Program-made: the position numbers and the translations under genes
Notes under the pieces: model-generated
The model's input: the letters and a program-made list of their open reading frames with translations, nothing else
Database searches by the model: none
What the model was told of the DNA's origin: nothing
Source of the DNA: Marinobacter alexandrii
GTDB lineage: Bacteria > Bacteroidota > Bacteroidia > Cytophagales > Cyclobacteriaceae
DNA: 64,000 nucleotides
Assembly (NCBI GenBank): GCA_039984955.1
Contig: JBDWTN010000005.1
Span: 868,001-932,000 of the forward strand
Direction: 5' to 3'
Shown: one piece after another, positions 1 through 8,977 of the stretch
Numbering within the stretch: the stretch's first letter is position 1
Layout of the letters: each line of letters starts with the position of its first letter

Positions 1-2
1 AT

Positions 3-380
3 TCATCCTTCAACAAAATTGAACGGGGAGTTCCAACTCTAATTACTATTGGGTTAGGAGGCCTTGCAATTGTTTTTTTCCTGAACATAAAACGCCAAAT
101 TGAAGTCGAACCAGCAGAAGATGAAGAACCCGGTTTCAATGAACTTTTGGCATGGACAATTATGCCAAGACTTTTATGGATTGCAACAACTATCTCGACT
201 GCAGCAATATTGTTTTATACCCTTCAACTTGGTAACGACGGGTATCTCAAATTGCTTTATGTTGGAGGATTTGTAATTATCATATCTACTTTAGTTTTAA
301 TTGTACTAAGAGTCATAGGCACAAAGCATCTTAACGCTTTGTTTCCTATCTACTTCAAGCCCTACCAACTCTGGGTCTAA
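3..380 (+). CDS. Partial membrane protein, 5' end outside window
   Basis: An open frame runs from the window edge to a TAA at 378-380, so the true start lies upstream. A TTG at 147 is in frame, but hydrophobic coding sequence continues before it, making an internal start unlikely. Three hydrophobic stretches are visible: one ending FFLNIKR, one around LLWIATTISTAAILF and one around VGGFVIIISTLVLIVL. An acidic loop (EPAEDEEP) separates the first two. I do not recognise the family. It is probably an inner-membrane protein. Confidence 0.6.
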   Translation, partial: SSFNKIERGVPTLITIGLGGLAIVFFLNIKRQIEVEPAEDEEPGFNELLAWTIMPRLLWIATTISTAAILFYTLQLGNDGYLKLLYVGGFVIIISTLVLIVLRVIGTKHLNALFPIYFKPYQLWV

Positions 381-483
381 TACTTTACATGATCTTCGGG
401 TGAACCCCATAACAACTAAAATGCTGGTAACGAACTTCCCCCCTCATTAACATTCTAACCAACAGGTTAAAAAACATCATTGA

Positions 484-723
484 TTGAAGTATACACACTA
501 CATATTCATCCTGTTCATTGCAATCATTACTTCCTTACTTCTTTGGATTTATATTAAGCGAGCAAGTTTTGATTACGATTCTGAAGGCCGATTTTTTTCT
601 TCTGAAGATGGGGCTGTTTATCATGAACAAACCCTAGAAGTCTATGGGCTTTTTGCGCTATTCGGATTGATTTTGACCGGGGTATTAATCGTTAGATTGA
701 TCATTAAAAGAAAACACAGATAG
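484..723 (+). CDS. Small two-helix membrane protein, unknown function
   Basis: A 79-residue protein read from a TTG start; a TGA lies immediately upstream in frame, so no longer start is possible. Residues about 5-24 and 52-72 form two clear transmembrane helices, joined by a roughly 27-residue polar loop rich in Asp, Glu and Ser. The tail RLIIKRKHR is basic, which favours a cytoplasmic C-terminus. It sits 103 bp after the partial membrane gene and just before a strong palindromic terminator. No family is recognised. Confidence 0.5.
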   Translation: MKYTHYIFILFIAIITSLLLWIYIKRASFDYDSEGRFFSSEDGAVYHEQTLEVYGLFALFGLILTGVLIVRLIIKRKHR

Positions 724-771
724 CTAACAAAACCTAGCTGCATTGCCCCATCTAGCGCAAGCATAAAACCA

Positions 772-801
772 AAAAAGACCTCTTAGCTAAGAGGTCTTTT
801 T
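772..801. terminator. Bidirectional intrinsic terminator
   Basis: A perfect 30-bp palindrome, with AAAAAGACCTCTTAGC on one arm and its complement on the other, flanked by A and T runs. It lies between the plus-strand small membrane gene and the minus-strand repeat-protein gene, which converge here, so it can end both transcripts. Confidence 0.85.
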
Positions 802-854
802 GATTATATCTAAGGTAGCTATTCAACTACCTAATACAATGATTGCATATTCGA

Positions 855-3800
855 CTACTCATCTTCTTGCTGCACATCGTTTAACTGTTCTAACTCTCCA
901 GCTAGATTACCAGTTAGTGATACGAATTCCACTCGTCGATTTTGACGCTTACCTTCCTGCGTATTATTAGAAGCGATTGGTTTACTTTCTCCGTAACCAA
1001 TGGTTCTCAATCTGGTTTCAGCAATTCCAAACTTGACTAATGCATTCTTAATAGAGATGGCTCGTTCTTCAGAAAGCTTCTGGTTAGAGTCTGCCGGACC
1101 ATCTGCATCCGTGTGTCCTTCAATCAAGAAGGCTAAGTCAGCATATTGCTTCATCACGGTAGCAATCTTATTAACAATTCGGAAAGACTCTGGCCTTAAA
1201 GTCGACTTGGCAACTTCAAAGTTGATTTCTCTGGTAACAAACTTACCAGTAGTAACAACCTGATCGTAAAGGTCAAGATCATCATCATCTAACGCTGTAA
1301 TCTCACAACCAACGGCATCTGTAACCGTTACGGTGTATTTACCTAATGGAAGGTCCGTAATATCTTGAGTAGTTGCTCCATTACTCCACTGATACCTGTA
1401 AGGGGCAACTCCTCCATTTACTGAAATAAAGATTGCACCACTTGTGTCCCCACAACATTTTACGTTTCTCACCGAGTCAATTTGCAAATCTAGTTTTCCA
1501 GGTTGCTCGATGGTGGCGTTAATCGTGAGTAGACAACCATTCGCATCAGAAACCAGTACTGAGTAGTTATCTGCAGTAACGTTCGTCAAGTCCTGTGTCG
1601 TGGCTCCATTACTCCATGCATAGCTGTAAGGCTCCACACCTCCGATGATGTCAATATCGATGGCGCCTTGTTCATCTCCGTAACAGTTCACATCAGAAAC
1701 ACTCACAATCTCATATTTAAATGGATCAGGCTCTTCGACAGACGCTTCTAAATAAGTAACACAGCCATTGCCTTCCGTGATTTTCAATCGGTAATCTCCA
1801 GCTTTCAAATTGGTAATGTCCGGCGTAGTAGCTCCATTATTCCATTCAAACTCGTAAGGGCCCGTTCCTTCTAATGCCGTAACGTAAATGGCGCCTGTAC
1901 TGTCCCCGTAACATTGGATATCTGTTATGGCATCTATGTTGCTCACAAGTGCAGGAGGTTGACCGATCTCACCCAGCACCATGGCTTTACAACCATTTGC
2001 GTCCTCCACTGTGCCTTTGTAGGTCCCTGCCAAAACATTGACCAATGTTGGTCCCGTAGCTCCATTATCCCAGGTAAACCTGTAAGGCTCAACACCGCCC
2101 GCTGCTCTCACACCAATGTAGCCAGTTTCATCACCATTACAGGTTACGTTTGATACGGAATCAACGATTATGGAAAGCAGCTGAGGCTCTAATACCTCAG
2201 TAGACAATTCCTGCATACATCCGTTTGCATCTTTTACAGTTACCGTGTATTTATCTGCAATAACATTGACTAGATCCTCCGATCTTTCTCCGTTACTCCA
2301 GGTGTATGAATAAGGTGTTACACCCCCGCTAACCGTGATATCGACATATCCTTTCTCATCATTTTTACACAAATTATGCTGTACGGTATCCAGCACAAGG
2401 GTAAGTACCGGAGGTTCTTCTACTTCGGTGTTGAGGTTGAAACTACAGCCATTTGCATCAACAATAGCCAGTGAATATTCACCTGCACCTACGTTAGATA
2501 AGTTTCGCTGGGAGGTCCCATTACTCCAGTTGAAAGCATATGGAGATGTACCACCTTGCACATCTATTTCTATTTTCCCTTCCTCACCTCCATTACATTC
2601 AATGTCTCTCACAGAAGTTACGGATGCTACTAATTCAGCAGGCTCTTCCACAACTGTTACTAATTTCTCCTCACAGCCTAAAGAATCACGAACGATCACA
2701 TCGTACGATCCAGCAGGTAGGTTACTTACATCCTGAGTGGAATCACCATTACTCCAGAAGAATGAGTAAGAACCGACTCCTCCAATTACATAAAGTGAGA
2801 TTGATCCCTGACGCTCTCCGAAGCAATTGTTGTGTACTACTTTGGAAATTTCTGCAACCATTTCTGTTGGCTCGTTGATGGTCGTTTCCAATGATCTACT
2901 GCATCCATTGGCGTCCATTATGTTAACAGAGTATTTACCTGCAATCAAATCTTCAATGTTTTGCGTTCTTTCTCCATTGCTCCACCTGTATTGATAAGGT
3001 TGAGCCCCACCTAGTACCTCAATTCTGATAGCACCCTCACTATCCCCATTACATTTCACATTTTCTACAGACACAATCCTTGCTTGTAAATCTTCTGGCT
3101 GTGTGATTGCAGCATTCAATGTTTTTTCACACCCATTCTGATCCGTAACTGTCAATGAATAATTGCCTGCTGTAATGTTTTGTAAGTCCTGGCTTGTCGC
3201 GTTATTGTTCCACAAATACCTGTAAGGAGGAACACCGCCCGTTACCGTAATGTCAAGTGAACCTGTTTGATCACCAAAACACAACACGTTTTTCACATTG
3301 TCTAGGTTGATGTTTATTGGGGTAGGTTCCGCGACTTTAGAAGTCACTACTTTTCTATGTCCGTTTGCATCTGTGACCGTTAACGCATAATCTCCCGAAG
3401 GAATATTGGAAATACTTTGCGTGCTGTCTCCATTATTCCAGTTGAATGTATAGGGTTGAACTCCACCGTCTACACTTACTTCAATAGCGCCAGTACGATC
3501 GCCACTACAAAGTATATCCGTCACTGAAGTTATTTTAACGTCTAACTCAGGAGGCTGAGTCACACTCGTATTTAAGACCACTTCACAGCCTTGCGAATCA
3601 GTAACAAAAACGGAGTAGTTACCAGCAGGTATCGTTTCGATATCTTGAGTTGTGGCACCATTACTCCAACTATAGCTATAAGGAGCTACTCCTCCTATTA
3701 CATTTATATCAATCGAACCTGTACTTAACCCATAGGTATCTATGTTAGAAACACGATTGAAGTTTGCAACCAATTCTTCTGGCTCAGAAAGTGTTACCAC

Positions 3801-6800
3801 AATGTTTGCATCTTCGCACCCGTTTGCGTCCATGATCCGTACTGAATAAGTACCAGCAGGAACATTATTTAAGTCTTGAGTAACTGCTCCATTACTCCAC
3901 TCATATTGGTAAGGGGTAACTCCTCCTTTTACTGAGATATTAATGTTACCATCCGTGCCATCAGCGCACGAAACGTCTTTTGCACGAATTAGATCTACAA
4001 CCAGTGGTTCCGGTTCGGTGATTGATGCATTAAGCTCCTGAACACATCCATTCGCATCGGTGATGGTCACCGCATAATCCCCTGCAACCAGGTTACTTAA
4101 ATTTTGCAGTGAAGATCCATTGCTCCAGCGAGTGGTGTATGGCCTTACTCCTCCGGTCACGTTCAATGTAATGGATCCCGTAGAATCACCGTTACATTTA
4201 ATATTTTCAAGGTTTAGAATTGAAGCAACAAAAGGTTGTGGTTGTTGAACGGCCGTGGAAGCCGACTTCATACATCCATTTGCATCCGTCACCGTGATGC
4301 TGTAGTTACCTGCAGCCAGATTACTAATGTCTTGTGTTTCAGCGCCATTACTCCAACTGTATTTGTAAGGCGCAACGCCTCCTTCTACTGAAATATTAAC
4401 AGCTCCTGTATTATCCCCATTACAAAGTACATTGACGACATTGTCAAGTTTCAATACTAATTGTGATGGTTGAGTAATTTCTGCTGACAATACATTTTGG
4501 CATCCATTGCCTTCAGTGATTGTAACACTATAGTTACCCGCAGGAACGTCAACCAGATCTTGAGTTGTCGCCCCATTGCTCCATAAATATTGATATGGAC
4601 CAACTCCTCCAGTAATAGATATATCTATCGCACCGCCATTATTTCCATAGCAGTTCAGGTTGGTCACATCATTGATGGTGTACTTCACTTCTGAAGGTTG
4701 ATTGATCGTAGATTGAACTTGCTCTTCACATCCATTTGCATCGGTCACTTTCAGTAAATAATCTCCAGCAGGAATATCAATCAAGTCTTTAGTTTTCGCT
4801 CCATTACTCCATTCATACGTATAAGGTACCACTCCACCACTGACACGAATCCTCACCTCTCCAGTGCTTTGTCCGTAGCAGGCTATGTCTTTTTCAGACT
4901 CAAGAATTGCGATAAACCTGGAGGGCTCTGAAATCATCACTTCTTTCAATTGAGAACAATTATTCGCATCAGTTACCGAAACCGAATATTGTCCCATTGG
5001 TATTTGACTAATATCTTGAGTAGTGGCCCCATTGCTCCACTCATATTTATACGGTGGAATTCCGCCATTCACAGTAAGATCAATGGCTCCCGTTTCCTCA
5101 CCAAAGCAAAGTATATCAGTGGATTCAATTGCAATCTCCATGAGTGGTGCTTCTTTAACTTCAGCCGATAGTGTATCGACACACCCGTTCTTATCGATCA
5201 CTTCAACATTGTAGATCCCGCTTTTAATATTGGATAGATCTTGTGTGGTAGCTCCGGTATTCCATTTATATCGATAAGGAGGAACCCCCCCAACGACATT
5301 GATATTCACCTCTCCCTGGCTATCCCCAAAGCATAAGTTGTCAGTAGTGCCTTCTAATGTGGCTACTAGTTCGGTAGGAGAAGTTATTGTCTGGCTATAA
5401 GCAGCGGTACATCCATTCGCATCGGTTACCGTCATGTTATAGTCTCCTGCGACCAGATTGCTTATGTTTTTTGTTGAATCTCCTGTATTCCAACTGTAAA
5501 AATAAGGACTGGCACCACCGGTAATGTTCAGATTTATGAATCCATTATTATTTCCAAAACAGTCAATATTTTCAACACTTTCTTCCCTGATCACTAAAAA
5601 CTCTGGTTGAGTTAAACGTGTGCTAACATTTTTCACACAACCATTCGCATCGGTAACTTTCACATCATATTGTCCTGCAGCTAAGCCACTTAAATCTCTG
5701 GTTGTTGCCTCATTATTCCATAGATACTCATATGGTTCAACTCCGCCAGAAACGCTGAGAGAAATTGATCCTGTCGCATCATCATAGCACAGAATATTCA
5801 CCACCTGATCCAAATCAGCAATCATTTCTTCTGGTTGAACGATCACTGTATCTAACGATAATTCACACCTATTGGCATCCACAATTTTCACGGAGTATGA
5901 ACCTGCAGGTACGTCCGTAATATCTTGGACAATCATTCCATTGCCCCAGTAATATTTGTAAGGTGCAACTCCACCAGAAACCTCAATATCGATTCCTCCT
6001 GTTTTATCCCCGTTGCAAAGAATGTCTTTCACCTCTACCACTTCAGCCATGAACTTTTCAGGCTCAGTTAAAACAGTGTCCACTTGCACTTCAAAATTAT
6101 TAGCATCTTTGATTACGACAGAATATTCACCTGCCGCTAATCCGGAAATATCTTCACTAGTTGCGCCATTACTCCAGAGATATTCATAAGGTCTAACACC
6201 TCCTTCAACAGATATAGAGACTGCTCCAGATTCATTACCGTAACAATTGATATTGGTTACTTCATCGATAGCGGCAGAAAGTAATTGAGGTTGCTTAATG
6301 GTTACGTGTATAATCTTACTACAGCCAGTTGCGTCTGTTACTTTGGCATAGTAGTTACCGGATTCTAAATTATCAATATCCTGAGTTGTTCCTTCGTTAT
6401 TCCATTTGTATTTATAGGGGGCTACTCCACCTTCCACAGCAATATCGACCGAACCGTCATTGCCTCCATGGAACGTAACATCTTTGCTTGCTACAAGAGT
6501 AACCTGAAGGTTCTCAGGTTGTGTAATTTGAGCCTCCAGAGTTTCGCTACAACCATTTGCATCTGTAACTTTTACGGTATAATTACCCGCTTTTACTCCT
6601 GCAATGTCTTGTGTATTGATACCATTGCTCCATTCATAAGTGTATGGGATCGTACCACCTGTTACACCGATATTTATTGCACCTCCTTCATCTCCGTAAC
6701 AACGGACATTTCTAACATCATCAAGGTTTAAAACAAGTTTATCAGGTTGCTCTACCCGTGCGGTGTACACCTCTGTACAGCCTTCTGAATCAGAAACTGT

Positions 6801-7556
6801 CACTTCATACTGACCAGCCTTAAGGTTCGTCAAATCTTCCGTCGTGGCACCATTACTCCACACGTAAGAATAAGGTGGACTGCCGCCTTCTATCGAAATG
6901 TCAATGCTTCCTGTTTCATCACCAAAACACTTTATATTGGTTAGATCATCAAAAGACCTGACAATGAGCGGTTTTTCTTCGACTTTTGCAACAACGATTT
7001 CCTGACAGTTATTTGCATCTGTTATCAAAACAGAATATTCGCCTGATACAACTCCACGCAAATCCTGCGTTTTAGCTCCATTACTCCAATTGTAAGTATA
7101 CGGTGCAACTCCACCAGATACTTCCAGGTTAATTGCGCCTTGGTTATATCCGTAACAAAGGATGTCGTCAACATCTGCAATAATACCCGTAAGCGGTTCT
7201 GGCTCTTCAATGACAACAGTTAATGTATCGCTACAGCTAAATCCATCATAAACTGCGACACGATAACTTCCTGCGGATAGATCAGCTACATCCTGAGTAG
7301 TTGCTCCGTGACTCCAGAAGTAATTATAAGGTGGAAAACCTCCTGATGGTGTGATATTTATTGCTCCTTGATTGTCTCCATTACATTTAATATCTATGAT
7401 TTCATCAAGTGATATTATGATTTTAGGAGATTGTGTTATAAAAATATCAACACCTTTATTTTGTTTAACACTGGATGTATCCTGTGCAAACGACTGAAAT
7501 GAAATAAAGAAAAATGCCGAGATCGACACTATCTTAAAAAGCTTTTTGATTGTCAT
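855..7556 (-). CDS. Giant secreted SprB-repeat protein with C-terminal OmpA domain
   Basis: 2233 residues. An N-terminal signal peptide (about residues 1-25, ending SFAQ) is followed by about 27 tandem 76-residue SprB-like repeats from about residue 55 to 2095. Each carries a CxGDxxG start, a GGVxPYxYxWSNG core and a YxVxVTDANGC end, an Ig-like beta-sandwich pattern. The last 130 residues are an OmpA-like peptidoglycan-binding domain: NFEVAKSTLRPES, GHTDADG, LSEERA and NRRVEF are the usual landmarks. The protein is probably exported and anchored to peptidoglycan with a long repeat stalk. SprB itself is a gliding adhesin, but here the OmpA end replaces a T9SS tail, so an adhesion role is inferred. 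The gene is monocistronic and faces the terminator at 772-801. Confidence 0.9.
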   Translation of the reverse strand: MTIKKLFKIVSISAFFFISFQSFAQDTSSVKQNKGVDIFITQSPKIIISLDEIIDIKCNGDNQGAINITPSGGFPPYNYFWSHGATTQDVADLSAGSYRVAVYDGFSCSDTLTVVIEEPEPLTGIIADVDDILCYGYNQGAINLEVSGGVAPYTYNWSNGAKTQDLRGVVSGEYSVLITDANNCQEIVVAKVEEKPLIVRSFDDLTNIKCFGDETGSIDISIEGGSPPYSYVWSNGATTEDLTNLKAGQYEVTVSDSEGCTEVYTARVEQPDKLVLNLDDVRNVRCYGDEGGAINIGVTGGTIPYTYEWSNGINTQDIAGVKAGNYTVKVTDANGCSETLEAQITQPENLQVTLVASKDVTFHGGNDGSVDIAVEGGVAPYKYKWNNEGTTQDIDNLESGNYYAKVTDATGCSKIIHVTIKQPQLLSAAIDEVTNINCYGNESGAVSISVEGGVRPYEYLWSNGATSEDISGLAAGEYSVVIKDANNFEVQVDTVLTEPEKFMAEVVEVKDILCNGDKTGGIDIEVSGGVAPYKYYWGNGMIVQDITDVPAGSYSVKIVDANRCELSLDTVIVQPEEMIADLDQVVNILCYDDATGSISLSVSGGVEPYEYLWNNEATTRDLSGLAAGQYDVKVTDANGCVKNVSTRLTQPEFLVIREESVENIDCFGNNNGFINLNITGGASPYFYSWNTGDSTKNISNLVAGDYNMTVTDANGCTAAYSQTITSPTELVATLEGTTDNLCFGDSQGEVNINVVGGVPPYRYKWNTGATTQDLSNIKSGIYNVEVIDKNGCVDTLSAEVKEAPLMEIAIESTDILCFGEETGAIDLTVNGGIPPYKYEWSNGATTQDISQIPMGQYSVSVTDANNCSQLKEVMISEPSRFIAILESEKDIACYGQSTGEVRIRVSGGVVPYTYEWSNGAKTKDLIDIPAGDYLLKVTDANGCEEQVQSTINQPSEVKYTINDVTNLNCYGNNGGAIDISITGGVGPYQYLWSNGATTQDLVDVPAGNYSVTITEGNGCQNVLSAEITQPSQLVLKLDNVVNVLCNGDNTGAVNISVEGGVAPYKYSWSNGAETQDISNLAAGNYSITVTDANGCMKSASTAVQQPQPFVASILNLENIKCNGDSTGSITLNVTGGVRPYTTRWSNGSSLQNLSNLVAGDYAVTITDANGCVQELNASITEPEPLVVDLIRAKDVSCADGTDGNINISVKGGVTPYQYEWSNGAVTQDLNNVPAGTYSVRIMDANGCEDANIVVTLSEPEELVANFNRVSNIDTYGLSTGSIDINVIGGVAPYSYSWSNGATTQDIETIPAGNYSVFVTDSQGCEVVLNTSVTQPPELDVKITSVTDILCSGDRTGAIEVSVDGGVQPYTFNWNNGDSTQSISNIPSGDYALTVTDANGHRKVVTSKVAEPTPININLDNVKNVLCFGDQTGSLDITVTGGVPPYRYLWNNNATSQDLQNITAGNYSLTVTDQNGCEKTLNAAITQPEDLQARIVSVENVKCNGDSEGAIRIEVLGGAQPYQYRWSNGERTQNIEDLIAGKYSVNIMDANGCSRSLETTINEPTEMVAEISKVVHNNCFGERQGSISLYVIGGVGSYSFFWSNGDSTQDVSNLPAGSYDVIVRDSLGCEEKLVTVVEEPAELVASVTSVRDIECNGGEEGKIEIDVQGGTSPYAFNWSNGTSQRNLSNVGAGEYSLAIVDANGCSFNLNTEVEEPPVLTLVLDTVQHNLCKNDEKGYVDITVSGGVTPYSYTWSNGERSEDLVNVIADKYTVTVKDANGCMQELSTEVLEPQLLSIIVDSVSNVTCNGDETGYIGVRAAGGVEPYRFTWDNGATGPTLVNVLAGTYKGTVEDANGCKAMVLGEIGQPPALVSNIDAITDIQCYGDSTGAIYVTALEGTGPYEFEWNNGATTPDITNLKAGDYRLKITEGNGCVTYLEASVEEPDPFKYEIVSVSDVNCYGDEQGAIDIDIIGGVEPYSYAWSNGATTQDLTNVTADNYSVLVSDANGCLLTINATIEQPGKLDLQIDSVRNVKCCGDTSGAIFISVNGGVAPYRYQWSNGATTQDITDLPLGKYTVTVTDAVGCEITALDDDDLDLYDQVVTTGKFVTREINFEVAKSTLRPESFRIVNKIATVMKQYADLAFLIEGHTDADGPADSNQKLSEERAISIKNALVKFGIAETRLRTIGYGESKPIASNNTQEGKRQNRRVEFVSLTGNLAGELEQLNDVQQEDE
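1300..7394 (-). repeat. 27 tandem 228-bp coding repeats (SprB type)
   Basis: The coding DNA repeats with a period of about 228 bp (76 codons). Copies are diverged rather than identical, so this is an old protein-domain array rather than a recent DNA expansion. Nearly every unit has one Cys at the start and one near the end. Units 5 and 17 lack the first Cys and units 6 and 18 lack the second. Confidence 0.85.
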
Positions 7557-7849
7557 AGGTTGGTTAGGTTCTCGGATAATGGTTTTAAACCTCTATCGTT
7601 ATATATAAAGATAGTAAGTTTTTATCCAATCTCAATTAATGTTAAAGATTTAGAAAATTGAGGTTAAAGTTATCTAAGGTAAATACCTAGATTGATGTAG
7701 AAATATTGCGTAAAGAATATGTGTAATCTATGTTGTACTGGTTAGAATAGACAAAGTCATGATATCATGCCTTACATACACAAATCCATTCTAGCTAGTG
7801 TTTCACCAATAATGACTGTAAACACTCATCTTTGTTTTCCTGAATATTT

Positions 7850-8377
7850 ATGAAAACTGAACGATTATACCTAAACCTCATTACTGAAAAAGATGCTGAT
7901 TTTTTAAATGAACTTATGAATACCGAAAAATGGCACGAGTTCATTGGCGATAGAGGTATTCATTCTAAAGAGGATGCAATTCAATATATGGAAGATCGGA
8001 TGGATCCTGACTTGAATAAAAAAGGATTTATAAATCATGTAATGATCGAAAAAGAGACCAGCAAGGCTGTTGGTACCTGTAGCCTCCATAACCGAGAAGG
8101 TGTAGATGGAATGGACATTGGTTATGCTCTGCTTCCAACATCTGAAGGTAAGGGGTATGCTTCGGAGGGCGCTAAAGCCATGATTAAGCTTGCTTTTACG
8201 GATTATCAACAGCAACAAATTAGTGCCATTACAACTGACCTAAACATAAGCTCATGGCATATACTTCAAAAACTTGGATTTATCCATAAAGGCTATATTC
8301 AGCTGCCTAACAGTTCTGAGCGTATTCGGCTGTATGTACTAGAGAAAGGTGATTGGGTTACAATTCAGGTAACATAG
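7850..8377 (+). CDS. GNAT-family N-acetyltransferase (RimJ/RimL-like)
   Basis: 175 residues, the usual length for the Acetyltransf_3 group. The N-terminus MKTERLYLNLITEKDADFL matches the strand-helix opening of RimJ/RimL-like enzymes. EGKGYASEGAKAMI (about 103-116) is the acetyl-CoA pyrophosphate loop (Q/RxxGxG/A type), and LNISSWHILQKLGF is the conserved motif B region. It should transfer acetyl from acetyl-CoA to an amine, but the substrate cannot be read from sequence. The next gene starts two bases after its stop codon, suggesting co-transcription and translational coupling. Confidence 0.85.
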   Translation: MKTERLYLNLITEKDADFLNELMNTEKWHEFIGDRGIHSKEDAIQYMEDRMDPDLNKKGFINHVMIEKETSKAVGTCSLHNREGVDGMDIGYALLPTSEGKGYASEGAKAMIKLAFTDYQQQQISAITTDLNISSWHILQKLGFIHKGYIQLPNSSERIRLYVLEKGDWVTIQVT

Positions 8378-8379
8378 AT

Positions 8380-8919
8380 ATGCAGGATTACATCAGTATA
8401 GCTGAAAAGAATAATGTAGTACTTCTAGACAAGGGGGTGTGTCAGTTTTGTGGTGCAAACACTACGAGAGGAGTACACGAATGTGTGGAAATTTTCAGTC
8501 TTGGCTTCCAATCAATTGACTACTCAAAGAAAGAAAATCATAGCTATCGCTTCCTAAGCGTAGATGCACATACGCTTCAACATCCCGAAATACATGGTCG
8601 ATGGAATAACCATTTTCATTTGCTCAGGCTACACCTCATCTTTATTTACAAGACGCATTGGAATTATCAACTATCTCCAAAACTCAGTGATCATCTAAAC
8701 GCATATAAAGTAAATAAGCCGGATGAATTTTCAATTCCTCCAGAAATTTATCAGCGAGGAAGTATAACGACAACTGATATCATTGCCCGGTCCAATGACG
8801 AAGATAAATGCAAAAAGATGATCAAAAAGTGGGCTGAAGAGGTTTATCAAGCATGGAACGATTATCATACTTTGATAGATGAAATTGCCAAAGACTTTTC
8901 AAAAAAACATTTATTCTAA
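8380..8919 (+). CDS. DUF5946-like protein with Cys/His cluster
   Basis: 179 residues from the ATG at 8380. A longer TTG start at 8353 exists but would overlap the acetyltransferase gene, so ATG is preferred. The N-terminus carries CQFCGA followed by VHECVEIF, and then VDAHTLQHPEIHGR; this CxxC plus HxC plus DAHxxQHP pattern resembles DUF5946 and suggests a bound metal. A further HFHLLRLHL segment follows. The C-terminal 60 residues are charged and helical. Function is unknown. The two-base spacing to the acetyltransferase gene suggests one operon. Confidence 0.6.
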   Translation: MQDYISIAEKNNVVLLDKGVCQFCGANTTRGVHECVEIFSLGFQSIDYSKKENHSYRFLSVDAHTLQHPEIHGRWNNHFHLLRLHLIFIYKTHWNYQLSPKLSDHLNAYKVNKPDEFSIPPEIYQRGSITTTDIIARSNDEDKCKKMIKKWAEEVYQAWNDYHTLIDEIAKDFSKKHLF

Positions 8920-8977
8920 ATGCATCTTTGAATGCATCATACAGTCTTTATCTTAATTTTAACCTAACCGAAAAAGT

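Noticed and set aside
2335-2736. Long plus-strand open frames opposite the giant repeat gene (also 2540-2878)
   Set aside because: They are antisense shadows of the SprB-like repeats, with Ser/Thr-rich low-complexity composition and no starts, domains or regulatory signals of their own.
1300-7394. Regular 228-bp periodicity that could be taken for a CRISPR array or satellite DNA
   Set aside because: The repeats are diverged, continuously coding in one frame with conserved domain residues, and far too long for CRISPR repeats; there are no spacers and no cas genes.
7557-7849. The 293-bp gap between the repeat-protein gene and the acetyltransferase, searched for an RNA gene or small frame
   Set aside because: Apart from the partial TGTTAAAGATT box and AT-rich promoter-like sequence, no hairpin with a T-run, no riboswitch-like structure and no convincing small frame was found.
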